Shown one piece after another: positions 37,016 to 49,879 of a stretch of DNA of 64,000 nt. How positions within the stretch are numbered: position 1 is the stretch's first letter; every line of letters starts with the position of its first letter. The notes under the pieces were generated by a model that saw only the letters and a program-made list of their open reading frames with translations, made no database searches and had not been told where the DNA came from. The stretch spans positions 155,952,750-156,016,749 of the forward strand of contig JAHLJT010009436.1 of the NCBI GenBank assembly GCA_031308135.1, given 5' to 3'. Source of the stretch: Acheta domesticus. Lineage: Eukaryota > Arthropoda > Insecta > Orthoptera > Gryllidae. A program made the position numbers and the translations under genes.

Positions 37016-38095
37016 ATCACTTCTCAATAACGCGCCGCCGCTTCGCTTCGCCTCGTCCCCTCGAGCACCCCGCACGCGCACGACCTTTCATTCCCTTGCC
37101 GCGCCGCGCCCCGCTCCGCCCCGCCGCCGCATTCAAATTAGCAGGGTGGCGCGAGGGAGGGGGGCGGCGGCGGCGCGGTCGCGGCGTGGGGTGCGCGTGG
37201 CACCTGCCCCAGCTCCATTTGCGCCCGCGACCCCGCCCCCTTTCCCTCCGGCAGGGCGGCCTCAGCGGTCACACCCCCCCTCGGCGTCTCGCCGCGCGGA
37301 ACGGAGTGGCGCGCGCGGATTTGCACGTCAAAGCGCCGCCGGCCGCCGCCATTTGCGCTTATTTGCGTGGCCCTCGCTGCGCTGCGCCGCGCCGCGCCCC
37401 GCCGCGCCGCGTAGCGCAGTTCCCCCGCAGGGTCACGCGACGCGATGCGATGCGCTCGCACGCGCCGCCCCGTTCCGGTCCCGCCGCCCCCCACGCACGC
37501 CTGCCGAGCCTCCGCCCCTCCCCTTCCTTCGCCGTCCTCGCCCCCGGCCGTTCTCGCCCACGCCGCCCTCGCCCACGATGCCCTCACCAACCCCGTCCTC
37601 ACCCTCGCCGTTTTTTTCTACGCCGTCCTCTCCCCCGTCGTCCTCACCTACACTGTCCTCACCCACGCCGGCCTCGCCTATTCCGTCCTCGTCTTTGCCG
37701 TCATCACTTACGCCGTCCTCACCTACGCCGCCCTCGCCTACACCGTCCTCGCCCCCGCCGTTCTCACCTACGCCGTCCTCGCCTACGCCGCCCTCCTCTA
37801 CGCCGCCCTCGCCTACGCCGTCCTCTCCCATGCCCTCCCACCCTATCTACCTCATCTCCTTCGGCATCACCCCTTCCGTCTCCACCTCCGCCCAGACGAC
37901 CCTGCTCCCGCCGTCTGCGTCGACCTCGTTCCGCCCCCGCCAGGGGGAGTTTCCGCTGATGATGGCACCGCCCCGCTCTGTCGCCTCCGCCGCCGCTCCC
38001 GGGCCTGCCCCAGCGCTCTTTACGCCACCCCGTTCGGGGCGTGCGCGCGCCGGTGGGGGCGCTAGAGTGCGCTGGCGAATGCGCAAGAACGTATG
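37016..38095. other. Large GC island with C-rich triplet-like right flank
   Basis: 37020-37460 is CpG-dense with ATTCAAATTAGCAGG (about 37131). 37560-37850 is a hexamer-like array of CGCCGTCCTC / GCCTACGCC words. Plus-strand frames of 389, 328 and 206 codons and minus-strand frames of 154 and 132 codons are simultaneously open, showing composition rather than coding. Confidence 0.55.
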
Positions 38096-39355
38096 CCATT
38101 AAAAGGGGGGAACTTTTTATGCATCAAATCGTTAATGACTTTTTAAGATAGTGCTGACGTGTCAATTATTAAATATTTACCCCTCTGTTTATTCATGCTC
38201 ATTTCCAAGTACAAATTTGATAGTATAAGAGATTTAGTTGTTCCTTTTGTACGCTTGTTCGTTACACGGAGAATTTCAAGTTCCTCAAAAGTCTAACTTT
38301 CGTGTCTCTTTATTATTCTTCCCCTCGTCACTTCATTAGCTCTCTCCCCGTTGAAGATCGTTGTTACTTGATTTCGAGCTGGCACCTGAGCCGATCCCTG
38401 GCCTTCCTATCGTTCTTCCTGTCACCCTGCTGACGATGAGGCGAATCAAAGTCAAGGGAACAAAGGTAGGAAGTCAAAGTGCAAGTCTGTTGAACTAAAA
38501 TGTGAAAAAAATGTATCTGAAAGAAATAGATCTTATTCACTAAAGATTAATTGATAAAGAATCATTGGCAAGTATATGATTAAATACATGGTAAATAATG
38601 TTCCATTAATTTCCAATTTTAGTATGCAACTGATCTTGCTTGAAAGTAAGTGAGGTTTTATCCCTTTTATCCACGATTCCCTCTCCCGAGAAACATTCCG
38701 TTCTTACAGTCTCTGCGTGCGTTGTCCTATGCTAGTAGATTTACATCTCTGTGATTGAACTCATCCACATCGTGACTTTTTCTCGTCCCCCCTCGTCTTG
38801 TCGGCTTTAAAGGAAGGTGGACCAAACGTAACGGAGTAGAAAACAATGTAAAAATATGAATGTTTATTTATGTCTTCGCAATACTAACAATATTGCGCCT
38901 GGTTTTAAATGTCACTGTGTAATAAGAAGGACGTGTATTTTGGAATTGAATGGCTGTAAGTGAAAATAACAGTATCGATAGAGATTATTGCACGACTCTT
39001 CGAGCTGTCGATCACAAATTTATAAGCCTACATATTAATGTTATTCTGATTCTGAATAGCCTGAACTACAATCATGCCAGCCCTCGTATTTTTGTAGCAC
39101 ATCTTATTGTTAATATTTATTTTCGAAGATTATGACGTTGCTTTTCCTGCAAAATTTTCTCTTCCTTCTAATATTTATGTTTAATCGACACGAATAAAAC
39201 CATGCAATTCTCTATGTGGGTGAACCACATAGTCAACTTACACGTTAACGAGCTAGATTTTTTTATATCCATCTAAACACTTCACTTTCTCCTCGTTCTT
39301 ACTTACTCGCGTCTTCATTAATGAAGCATTCACATCAGAATGATAGATTTTGCTC
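38096..39355. other. AT-rich non-coding stretch
   Basis: Nothing recognised. Confidence 0.45.
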
Positions 39356-39835
39356 CCTCGATCTCCGGAAGTAATTCTCCGCGGGCGTTAGTCGCCCGTC
39401 CGTCCAGTTCGGCGACAAGAGCCCGCAGCCGAGCAGCAGCAGCAGCAGCAGCGGCAGAAATGTTAATTAGAACGCGACCGTCGTCCCGCCGCGCGACGCC
39501 TCGCCACTGAAAGGCCGGCCATCGTCGACGGCGACGGCTGGGGCGCGGGGGCAGGGGGGAGGGGGACGGGCGGGCGGTGGCGAATAATCGGCGAGGCCGA
39601 GGCCGGAGGAGCGGAACGAGGAACGAGACGGGGTGGGCGGGGCGAGGGGGCGGCGCGGCTAACGACGAGCGACCGGGCTATAATGACTCGGCGCCGCCAA
39701 ATTGGATGTTGTGTGGTGGCGCCCCCACCCCCCAAGGGCTCCTCCACCCCGCCCGCTGCGTTCCTTGGCGGCCCTGCCTGCCCCGTGCCGTCGCGCGCAC
39801 CGTCTCCTAACGCTGGCGGCGCTGCCTTATCTGCA
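39356..39835. other. GC island with (CAG)n run
   Basis: A short (CAG)n run at 39435-39452 is followed by AAATGTTAATTAGAACGCGA and a G-rich section. CpG-dense, with no supported exon. Confidence 0.5.
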
Positions 39836-40800
39836 TGTGCTCGCTCTTAGAGGAACGCGGTCGTCGTACCGCCGTTCCTACCACTCCATTCAGGCATGTT
39901 CTTTATTATCCTTACAGTCTTACGTCGGTGCAGCGCCTCTTTTTGTTTATTTTCTCTTCACCAAAAACCTTGCTGCCCTGCACCACTTACCCTCTGCGCA
40001 TCGCCGCTAACGTTATTTAAAATCATACTCGTGCAGGACATTTCAATGCAGACTCTTGAACAACAAATTTTACTATTTTGCTAACACTTTTTGTTCATAT
40101 ATTTATATAAATATACATATATGTGCGTGTGTGTGTGTTTATGTGTTTGTTCATTTCGCATTTATCATCGGGCTCTTATAGTCAATTATGCCTCTACCTC
40201 TAATCAGTACTTGTCTATGTAAGTTCTTCACTTAAATCCTCATTCTGGCTAATATTGTTGTCATAACTTCCACGCTGTTGTCATAACCTTGTCACGAAGT
40301 ATTGTTCAGCTCGCGGCCGATTTTTCTTCCTATTATACTGTGCGAACTCTTTACTATCCCGTCCTCTCCTCGACCATATGTTTTCCAGTGCGCCCAGAGG
40401 GGGTCTCCGCCTTTCCTGCTGCTTTCACAATTTCCACTGGTATTCCTATTTCCACTGTTATTCCTCCTCCCGTATGTTTATATTACCCTTCCTCTCTATA
40501 TCTAAACACTTCCTCACGGTTCACATCCCTGCTCTACTTCATTTTTAGCATTCCGCCAGTAGTCACTCCCAACCACCAAAAGCAGTACCTGCTCCACTTC
40601 CTTGATCTCTTCATCCTCCTCCTCTTTCTTCTTCTCCTCCTCTTTCTTCTCCTCCTCCTCCATCACTACAACCTCTACCCCTACCATCATCCCCTCCACC
40701 ACCATCACCTCTACCTCCAGCACCACCACCACCACCACCTTCAACGCCACTTTTACCGCGACATCTCGTTTTCGCCCACCTTCCCTCTCCCCACCCTGCG
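39836..40800 (+). repeat. Pyrimidine-rich tract ending in (CTT/TCC)n and (CAC)n
   Basis: T/C-rich from 39840. Near-pure pyrimidine TCC/CTT units occupy about 40608-40665, and a CAC/CCA run 40690-40741. The mirror-like polypyrimidine part could adopt triplex structure. Frames here are low-complexity. Confidence 0.6.
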
Positions 40801-41225
40801 GCCGCCGCCTCCGCAGCCGCAATTTGGCACAGCGCGAATAACGAGCGACCGCGGTCAATTGCGCGGCTCGCTCCGCCCCACAACCCTCACCCGCAATCCG
40901 CCAGCCCCCACTACCGCGCAAGAGGCCTGCTGCGCATAATGGAAGCAAAACTAAGCTGATGATAGTCGTAGGCAAAGTAGTCCTCTGTTCAAGATTTGTT
41001 TGGAGTTCGTTAACGCGCAGGGCGCGAACGCCGTTTGAAAGCGCTGAGGGTGGACGCCCGATTGAATGCCGAAGAAAGCGCGCGGGCTGCGGCGCCGGGG
41101 CCGTTCGCGTTGTCCCGTTGATTGCGCGGCACTGCGCCTCAACGGCTCGGAAAACAGGCGCCGGGAGGGCGACCTCGCTGGCAGAAGGCGCCACCGATTC
41201 GCGAACCACGCTGCTCCGTGATTAA
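40801..41225. other. GC island
   Basis: CpG-rich block ending in GCTGCTCCGTGATTAA (41210-41225), the reverse complement of the TAATCACGG word shared with other islands. No exon supported. Confidence 0.45.
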
Positions 41226-41895
41226 CAACGGTGAGAGAAGATTATTAAAAACAATTATTACAGCCTTAGAATTGAACGAATGATTTCGATTTAGTCAAGG
41301 TATATCGCTGAGTATGCTGTAATTAATAATTTCGCCAGTGAATTACCATTTGGATATCAATGAGCACCAAAATTAATTAAGGTAATGACGTATTAATTTG
41401 ATATTCCCAGTAAGCGAATATATAAGGATTCTGAATTAATCATATAAAATTCTCCGATTTTACGCATTTGTTGTTATAGAAAGTATTTTCACGGTTAATT
41501 TGCAACGACACAATGCTAAATTGACAGTGAATGCTAAATTAGTAATTATATTGTTGCAAATTTCGTGGAAGTTCTCAAATGGTGACGTCGTCAGCTACCC
41601 GTTTACAAATCTCTCACATTAATTATTAAATTCTGATGGAATTTAATGCCTGTCTCTTCATTTAACTAATTCGTGGACATATATATTGTAGGAGTAAATA
41701 TGCTTCCTTTATTAATCAGATGAAAATGATAAACTTTACTTGCACATTGTACATAAAACATTTGAACATGGGTCACTTATTACACACCTGATCTTTTTCG
41801 GCCAAACACGAAACACGTTGAGTAATTGATAATTAGAAATGTTTGTTCACAAAGGGTACTACTTAAATAGTAAAAATTGGAATGCTGATTTTAGA
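41226..41895. other. AT-rich non-coding spacer
   Basis: Nothing recognised; rich in TTAATTA-type words. Confidence 0.4.
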
Positions 41896-42215
41896 CCTGT
41901 GGCTCGCAATGACTGCTGAGCAGTTCCGCGCTCGCCCGGCCCGAAGACTGACGCGACGAAGTGATCACGCCGAGCACCCGCTGACGCTGCGGAACAGTGA
42001 CAGCTCCTCCCCTGCGGGAGCTGTGGCGGGGCGGGGAGGAGAGGGAGTCGGGGTGGAGGCTGTCGTGGCTCCCCTCGCGGCGCCCCCCACGCGTCGCCAC
42101 GCCGTCACGCGACGCGACGCGGCGCGACGTTCGCGCGCGCACGCGACCCGCAGTTTAATCACCGCGCTGTTTACACTGCGCGCCGCCCCGCCCCTCCCTT
42201 CGCCCCCCCCCGTCT
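41896..42215. other. CpG-dense island core
   Basis: It includes CAGTTTAATCACCGCGCTGT followed by TTACACTGCGCG (42151-42182), that is a TAATCACCG word and a forkhead-like TGTTTACA within 20 bp. No exon supported. Confidence 0.45.
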
Positions 42216-42610
42216 CACTCCTCTCGCGGGCTCCGCCACGCGCCGTGTCTCCCCACCCCGCCCCACCTCTCCCTGCCCTGCCCTGCCTCTTCCCTCCTTT
42301 CGCCAAGCCCCTGCCCCTCCTTGACCCGCCTCGACCCGTCTCGCCCCTCCCCGTCCCACCCAGCCTCGCCCCGTCCCACCTCGCCTCGCCCCGTCCCACC
42401 CCGCCTCGCCCCGTCCCACCCCGCCCCGTCCCACCCCGCCCCGTCCCACCCCGCCCCGTCCCGCCCGCCCCGTCCCGCCCCGCCCCGTCCCGCCCCGCCC
42501 CGTCCCACCCCCCTCGTCCCGCCTTGCCCCGCCTCAATCCACCCCTCCCCGCCCCGCTCCGCCCCGCCCTACCCCTCCCCGCCCCGCCCCGCCCCGCCCT
42601 ACCCCGCCAA
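42216..42610. repeat. Degenerate (CCCCG)n / 15-bp C-rich array
   Basis: CCCCGTCCCAC and CGCCCCGTCC units repeat with 5-, 10- and 15-bp spacing, best ordered at 42340-42600. The minus strand is GGGGC-like and quadruplex-prone. Gly/Arg-rich minus frames and Pro/Arg-rich plus frames are artefacts. Confidence 0.8.
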
Positions 42611-43585
42611 CTGCCTCCGTCACGCGCTTTGCCTCCCCGTCGCCGACGCCCTGGCGGAGCCGCGCGCCCGTCCCCCGGCAGCAGTGCGACGGCCCTCCGA
42701 GCCACTCCGCCGGAGCCAGTGGAGCTCTCGGAGGATCTTCGAGGACGTGCTTCTCTGTGGTTGTGCGTGGCTTTCCGTTGTCGTTCTTCTGCGTTACTGT
42801 TTCCGGTTGTGATTTTTTCATCGTTGCCGGTCCTCCATCTTGCTTTTAGAAGATCCCTAAATCTTTATCGTTGTATCTTCGATGATATTTAAATTCGACT
42901 TATCTCTTCTACAGGGCATTGACATTAATCTGTCATTTTACTACGCATGGTTGCCCGCTGTCCTCCAACACCCCCAATTGTTCCGAACCATTATATGATG
43001 TATTTTCGTACCATTCGTGAATTCCACCCTTTCTTTTTTTTCTCTCTTACATTTTACTTGATACTCGCCTGATATCATTTTTATTGCTAGTCTCCTGCAT
43101 TCTATTCCATTTCCATGGGGGTTGACTCATCCTCCTTCTCTTGTAGCCACTCTGGCTGCACTCTATTACTTTCCGCAAGTATTCATCGATTTCCCCGTTT
43201 CATAATCATAAATTTCTGGAACAATCGTGCAATTTTTAACTCTCTTCTCTGATATCGACTCTTCCTTATATATTTCTCTTTTGGAAACTACCATGCGCAA
43301 ACATTCTGTCAATGACCTCCATTTATCTCTTTCTACAGGCAACTATAGTGAGAGTAACTAACTAGACATCTCTCGAGATACATTACGTTTCTTCCAACTT
43401 TATTTCAATTTTTTCGTCCAGTGGTTTATATCGCATCATCGACCAAGTCTTCCGTCACCTCGTAATTTCCTCCCATTTCCCCCTTCCACAGCAGCGTCTT
43501 TCGTGTTGCGCCTCATTCCTTGTCGACGCCCTCATCCTTTGTGAGAACCCTCTCCCTCCTCGTCCTGTTGCCCTGATTCCAGGCG
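42611..43585 (+). repeat. Island margin grading into a T/C-rich tract
   Basis: 42611-42740 is GC-rich. 42760-43560 is pyrimidine-rich with increasing T. No unit structure or exon. Confidence 0.4.
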
Positions 43586-43870
43586 TCCTCGTGCGCCGCG
43601 CCGGAGCCCCTCTCGCGCCGCCGCTCTCGTCTGGCGGGCGGCGCGCGCGCTGTCACGCTCGTCGCCGTCGCCGTCGGCGCCCGCACGGAACCCTCTCAGG
43701 TCACGAGTCGCCGTTCCGCCCCGCCCCGCCCCGCCCCGCCCCGCCCGGCCCCGCCCCGCCCGGCCCCGCCCCGCCCCACTGTCGCTCGGCGCTCGGAGAC
43801 GCGCCTCCCGAGCGCAACTACTGCAGCAGCAGCAGCGCCGCCGCGCGCAACTTCGCTCATATTGTCTGGC
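43586..43870. other. GC island with (CCCCG)n run
   Basis: A clean CCCCG/CCCGG array occupies about 43714-43775. A GCAGCAGCAGCAGC run is at 43821-43834. No supported exon. Confidence 0.55.
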
Positions 43871-44640
43871 TGTACGCTGCCCTCGCTGAATGGTCTCTCC
43901 CGCAGATCTTCAGACCCGCTCGTTCTGGGTATTCTCTATGCCTCAGACGAGTCTTGGTGTGGATAAAGAGTGCACATTCGTTTGTGAACTCTGGAATACT
44001 GAAATGCTTGTACGTTACTCTGAGAAGTATCGATAGGTTGTATAAAATACTATTTTTTTATGCGGTATTTCAATTTTATGACATTAGTATTACGAGAATT
44101 TGTTGTTCAGAATTGTACGTAAGCTGAGTCATGAATATTGTGTACTTTTCCTACATGTCCAATATTTTTGGTGTTGTGCAGTTATTTGTGATACGATGTA
44201 CAGTGCAACACATCACGATATTTTAATTCTGGCGAAAAGCAAGAATTATATTACAAGAACATTCACTCACCGTAAAGTTGCACATCATGAAAGGAATTTC
44301 TTACTTGTCATTCAATAGCGAAGACTTATGTTAAGATATAAACACGGGTATTACATAAACAGAAAAATGGTATGTCCATCATTAACTTCAATTTTAATAG
44401 TTCTCTAATTTCTTCTCTCTTATTCTTAATAAGAAAACTAAGGAACAAAACACGTTTTCTTCAATTTAATCACAGCTTTGGTGAGGGCACCAATAAATTT
44501 CCATTTACTATTTAGTCCATCAAGGTGCATTTGCAGCGCTTGTCTGCCAGCTGTAATGAACGTTGTGAACGAAGTGCGGTTGAGATTTCCAACTCGATTG
44601 ACTCGGAAATCACTGCTCCGACGGAAGGCGAGATCTCAGC
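43871..44640. other. AT-rich non-coding spacer
   Basis: Nothing recognised. Confidence 0.4.
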
Positions 44641-45365
44641 TCGCGCCCTACGCCGCCCCACCGTCCCATTCCAGCCCTCCCAGTCCCACCACCGCTCCTC
44701 CTCCTCCTCCCACAACCCCTACCGACCCTCAACGATGGCCTCCACCCCCGCTAGACGCACCCTGCCCTCAATTTCGCGGCCCGGTGACCGCGCCGCTCCC
44801 GCCCCCTCCATCTCCCCCCCCCCCACGCCGCCGCCACAAAGAAATAGAAATTAATGGGCGCGCTGCCGCCGCCGCCGCCGCCACCGCCTCAGCGCGCGCC
44901 TCGCCGCGCCGCTGAGATATGGAGGCCCCGCCTTCGCGGAGACGGCCTTACGGAGCTCTGCGGGTGCAGAGCAGAGCAGGGTGGAGGTGAGGGCGAGGGG
45001 AGGGTAAAGGCTATGGAAATGGCGGAACCTCTGGGTGACAGTGCGGGAACGACAGAGGGCGAGAGTTGAACCTTTGGTTAGGGGTGGGGAGTTGGGTCTT
45101 GGCGGGATTGAGAGCGGGGACACGCGGGCGCGGGCGAGATTGTGGGCGAAGGCGAGAGCAAGAACGAGCGCATGGGCAAGGCGGGGTTAAGGTAGAGGGA
45201 GAGGGTAAGGCGAGAGCGAAAGACCGGGAGAGACGAAGGGGAGGGCAAGGTGAGGGTGAGGGCAAAGTCTTGGTGAGAGCAAGGTGTGATGAGAGCGAGG
45301 GCGAGAGATGGCAGAGCTAAAATGAGGACGAGAGTGACTACGAGGTCAATTGCGGTGAATTGGAG
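44641..45365. promoter_or_regulatory. GC island with strand-skew switch (candidate bidirectional promoter)
   Basis: 44640-44825 is C-rich on the plus strand, 44830-44930 is balanced CpG-rich with AATTAATGGGCGCGC, and 44930-45330 is G/A-rich with GAGGGCGAGAG-type words. A C-to-G skew inversion across a CpG island is the pattern expected at divergent promoters. No transcript evidence is available here. Confidence 0.35.
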
Positions 45366-45927
45366 GCCGAGATCGGGGATCTGTGCGGGGATTGTGCTAC
45401 TGAAGGAAGTTGAATTGGTTCAGAATCCGAATTAATTTTTCGCGTTCCGGAGAAATATGGTATCCAAATAATAAGCGTACATCTTCAAGGTGATTGCGGA
45501 ATCTGTTGTTTTTCCTAGAATACGATAGTTGAAATGAAAGGTGAGACTTCATTTTGGGCGTAGGGCTAATAAATAAAGTAGGAAGGCTAGGAGATATTTC
45601 TGAAAAATAAGTTCAGCATTTGTTTTAGTGTCCTCTTCTATTCTAAAAAATGTTACTCTGCAATATTTCTATAATGGAATCTTCTTTTCAAGACAATCTT
45701 AAATTAATGGAGATGTATCGTAATTTCTGTGATCTGTTGCTATTATCCGAACTACATAGTCAACCTCGCCACCAATAAAGACATTTATTTATTTATTTAC
45801 AAAGACTGAAATGTCTATTATATCCAATAGAGAAATGAAACGGATGGAATTATCGTAAAAAAATATGGCAGTACTCTTCACTTAGTGAGAAAAACAAAGC
45901 TGACTTGAAACATTTTCTGAGTCGTTA

Positions 45928-45958
<31 letters not shown>

Positions 45959-46370
45959 TATTATTATTATTGCTACAACAATAATATTGTGTAACACACT
46001 CCATCTGTTGTATTTTACATTATAAATAGCTGATTAATTAATTGATCATATTTATTGATATAAGAAACTTAAAAGGGATGAGAGGACATTTGGATTTAAT
46101 GGATCCATTTATTGACAAATAATAAAATTAAACAAATAATGTAGAAATAAATATTAATAAACGTACCTTTACATTTGGATCACACTTTTCTTCAGAACTT
46201 CTACTATATGTTTCTTTCCTTTTGTTTTTGGTTTCATTTATTTGTTCATTTATTTATTACCTCTTTTACAAACTCCGAAGATTGCAACTATAGTATCTTT
46301 CCTCTACAGTAAAATAGTCTTTTCACTTTTATTTCTCTATGATTTTATAATCCTTTTAATAAATTTTCTT
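45366..46370. other. AT-rich stretch with (AAT)n/(ATT)n palindrome
   Basis: AAT units (about 45930-45957) are followed directly by ATT units (about 45957-45971), a self-complementary microsatellite. The rest is AT-rich with nothing recognised. Confidence 0.6.
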
Positions 46371-46795
46371 TAAATTGTTTAGTTTTTCTCATTTCTCTGT
46401 TTTAGTTTCTTCCTGCTACAATCTCCTCTATTGTCCGTTTGTTCATAAATGTCTCATTTTTATATTTTATCATTCTCTCTCTGTGTCCCTCTCTTTCCTT
46501 CTCCCTCTCACATTCTCTCTCCCTCTCATTACCTCCATCTCTCTTCCTTCTCTCACTTTTTTCCCTTTCACTTCCCCATCTCTTCTCTCTCCAGTATTCC
46601 CTCTTCTTCCTTCTTCCGCTTACTCTCCGCATCCCCCTCTCGTCTTTCGCTCCTTCCTTCCTTCAATCACCCTCACCCCCTCGCGGCCTCTCTCCCGACT
46701 TTCTCACCCACACAACCTAATTTTCTCCCGTCCTCCTTGTATAACATATTCGAGAAAATAACATTGTTTATTCGCCTTTTGCTTAATCGCGGTCA
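46371..46795 (+). repeat. CT-rich tract
   Basis: TCTC, CCCTCTC and CTTCC words dominate 46460-46740. Frames on it are low-complexity Ser/Leu/Pro. Confidence 0.6.
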
Positions 46796-47015
46796 AAGAG
46801 GCCCCCTGCCTCCAGGCCGCCACAGCTCCCGCCGCCGCTGCCGCCGCCGCGGCGCATCCACAGCATCTGCGTAAGGAGAGCACGCACTGTAACTTTAATT
46901 AAAGCCACTATCGGCGAGGAGCGGAGCGGGGCCCCGTGCGCTGCGCCGCTGCTAGGCGCATGGCGGGGCGGGGGTGGGGAGGGTGGGGTGGAGCAGAAGA
47001 GGGCGGTGAGCAGTG
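46796..47015. other. Short GC island with TTAATTAA core
   Basis: GCCGCCGCTGCCGCCGCCGC is followed by ACTTTAATTAAAGCC (about 46891-46905), itself an imperfect palindrome, then a G-rich block. Confidence 0.45.
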
Positions 47016-47890
47016 TGAAATCCTTCCGATATGCACGGGCAGAAAAGCTGTTCTTTAATGCCTGGTTTGAATGGAAAATTCTTTTGATTGTCTGTTGTTT
47101 AGTACTTCTTGTTTATTCCACTTCATTTTTTTTGATGGACCTACAGCCTCTTTTTAGAAGAATTAAAGTTGCGTAACTCTTCTGAAGAATCGGTTATAAA
47201 AAATTATCCTTGTCACTTCACCTTTCTCTGGACAGTTGTATTCAATCAAAAACTACCAGAAAATGGATAACGCCGCTGAGAGTACTATCACCTCGGCTCA
47301 CTGCATTCATCTCATCTTAAATGTAATTATATTTAGTAACTTCTTGTAATCTCAAACGTATAATAATCAATCATATAATTAATTATTAAAGTCTTGCCAC
47401 TGAGGTACTCAAATTCGTTTCTTTAGATTGAATCTTCAGAGGATTTCTGTCAATCACATTTATGATCAACCATATCTTGCCATTTAATTGATACCTTGAT
47501 AAGAGGTGAGATCAGTGAAACATTTTTAGGTGCTTCCTAAGTTATATAAAACTGTAAGAAACATTTTAAGATAGTTGGAGCTCCCGAACAGTAGCGTTTT
47601 CTCGCAAACTTTAACATCCAAATTTTCTTTCATGTTGTTCCTTTCTCCCTGTTACGTTTGGGCGTCCATTCTTCTTTTAATTGCTTCTCTTGATTACCAG
47701 GCATTTCGTGGTCAGGAATTATTAATTTATTAATATGAATTCATGAAAAATGTAGGCGATATAATGCAGTGTTTGGCTATTGCCCTTTGTCTTGTAGGCT
47801 TCAATCACAAGGTGGAAAACATGGGTGATCATCAACCCTTGCATACTGACACAGCGGTCTACTTTCGCCCTTCTGAAGGGCTCATCGTCC
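47016..47890. other. AT-rich non-coding stretch
   Basis: Nothing recognised. Confidence 0.45.
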
Positions 47891-48245
47891 GGATAGACGG
47901 GGAAATTTGCGCACTGCGTGGCGTGGTGGGTGGCGGGGAGACGCGAGCGCAGCGAGGAGGGGAAGGGAAGGGAGGGGCGGGGCGCGTGCGACTAGGAGGT
48001 GGGGGAGGGGAGGGGGTGGCGCGGCGCTGCGGCGAAGGAGCATAAACGAAGTTTCCGACAAATTGCGGGAAGTTGGCGGCCGCTGCAGCCGCCGCACGTT
48101 TGCGCCGCCCCCGCGGGTGGGGGGGGGGGACCGCGAGGGGGGCGGAGAGTGTAGCGGGGACTTGGGAGGGCTGGGGCGTTGGCGGTAAGAACAACGACTA
48201 CGCGCAGGAGTCTCGCAAACTAGAGAGATGGCGGCGAGTACATTG
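47891..48245. other. G-rich GC island
   Basis: GGGGAGG-type plus-strand sequence with a run of about ten G near 48119-48129. Frames on both strands are compositional. Confidence 0.5.
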
Positions 48246-49545
48246 CCAAAGCGTTCATTGAACAACTATATGGATGTATCTATAAAAAATGCTTGCTGAG
48301 AGTTTTTGTGTTATAATTAATGTGCTTTCACGTGGATTTACTGCACGCAATGTAGTAGGTTAGTGCTCTTCTGATGAAAAGTTTTGTGAGGACCTTTCTG
48401 TTGCAATAAATAAGGTTCCAAAACAGAGCCTTTTCATGTTTTTAGGTGCTTGGCTTATTTAAAATTAATAAGATAACGCCCAGATTTGTAAAGGCCGAGG
48501 TTGACTTTCGATTGTTCTTAATAGGCCCACCTCCCTAAAATCTCGGTATTTTTGTCATACGGTGAGGTAAAGAGCGACTGGAAATTTAATAAATCAATTT
48601 CATTTTCTAGGAATGCATTTGCTGAAATCACAAAATGTCGTTTTTATCTTACTAATGATGTATTTACTATTGTTTTAAGTACAATAGTTTATTTTTGTTA
48701 GATTATTCTATTTTCTGCTATTCAGAATAGCGAAAAAATGTATTAAGACATTTTTTTAAGGGGACAATGCATTAGACAAATAAATACTTATGTATTTCTG
48801 TTCTGTAGAATCGCTTTTCATTTTTAATGTGATCTATTTTTTGACGCTGCAAAGGAGAGATAGATCTAGATATACAGAGAAGTGTGATTCGAAAAATTAA
48901 ATTAGACGCTAATTACTACTGGTACTTTCAATCCAAAATACTCCATCAATGACAAAGAAGTTCAGGAGAAAAACTATCTGAATGATAGGAGGATCCATGT
49001 ACAACTTGTTGGGTGGAATACATAAAAGCTGGGATGAAGAAGTACCGCACGCTAAAAAGAAGACAAGAAGAATGAAGCACGCTAAAAAGAAGACAAGAAG
49101 CACGAAAGAATGAAGACAAACAATTTATCATCCCCCGCAATTACATGCAAGTGTTCATGATGCAGGATTGTAAAGTTTTCTTGTAAAACGAAATCCTTTC
49201 TTTCACTCACATCCTTCTTCTCTATGTGATTTTGAGGCGACTACCAGTGTTTTGTCTAATATGAGTTTGGTGTTGTCGTTTAATGTTGCCTCGTTTAAAC
49301 GGTAACTGCGATTAAAACAGGAGATAGGTTACAAATAAGTACTGCTTAAAACAAATATTCAGCATCGTAAATTGCAATGAATATGTAGGTCCAGAATTTA
49401 TTACTCCCACACCCCAAAGAATCTTAAAAGGAAAGCGTTAAAAGTGATTACGTGGTTTAAGAGCGCAAGAACCCGGGTGTTACGTGGTAAGCGCGGGATT
49501 TTCCAGAGGATGAAGTGGATCCCGCGTATTAGCATAGTCTGCGGG
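48246..49545. other. AT-rich stretch with a 30-bp tandem duplication
   Basis: GCACGCTAAAAAGAAGACAA (plus GAAG and AATGAA) starts at 49047 and again at 49077, a nearly two-copy 30-bp tandem. Nothing else recognised. Confidence 0.55.
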
Positions 49546-49705
49546 CGCGCACGCACCTGGAGAGGACACAGCGACGCGCCCGCCCTGGCGCCCAGACCCC
49601 CCCTCCCCCCGCGCTCGCCGCCTCAAATTAACTACGCGGAAAACGCTGCCGCCGTCGCTAGTGGCGACGCTGTCGTCGCCAACCCTTCCGACGTCTTTGC
49701 CAGTC
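49546..49705. other. Short GC island
   Basis: CpG-rich with CCTCAAATTAACTACGCGG (about 49620-49638). No exon supported. Confidence 0.4.
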
Positions 49706-49879
49706 CTTCGCTACTGCTGTTGCTGTTTCTGTTGGGTGTTTCGACTGAGCCGTTTTAGATACCTCCGTCTCATTTTCCTGCATTCTTATTTTCACGTTTG
49801 GTGCATACACTTCATCTTCGCCGCCTCCATTACAATTATTTTTGTCGCCACGTTACTCATAACCTGCTGTTTATAGTTG

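Noticed and set aside
36933..38102. 389-codon plus-strand open frame
   Set aside because: Lies in a CpG island where several frames on both strands are open. Pro/Ser/Arg runs track the triplet-like repeat, with no domain or splice logic.
41882..42892. 336-codon plus and 246-codon minus frames
   Set aside because: Both are products of the CCCCG array (Pro/Arg versus Gly/Arg). Simultaneous opposite frames indicate composition.
44478..44915. 145-codon plus-strand frame
   Set aside because: Pro/Ala low complexity in a C-rich island flank, with an alternative frame equally open.
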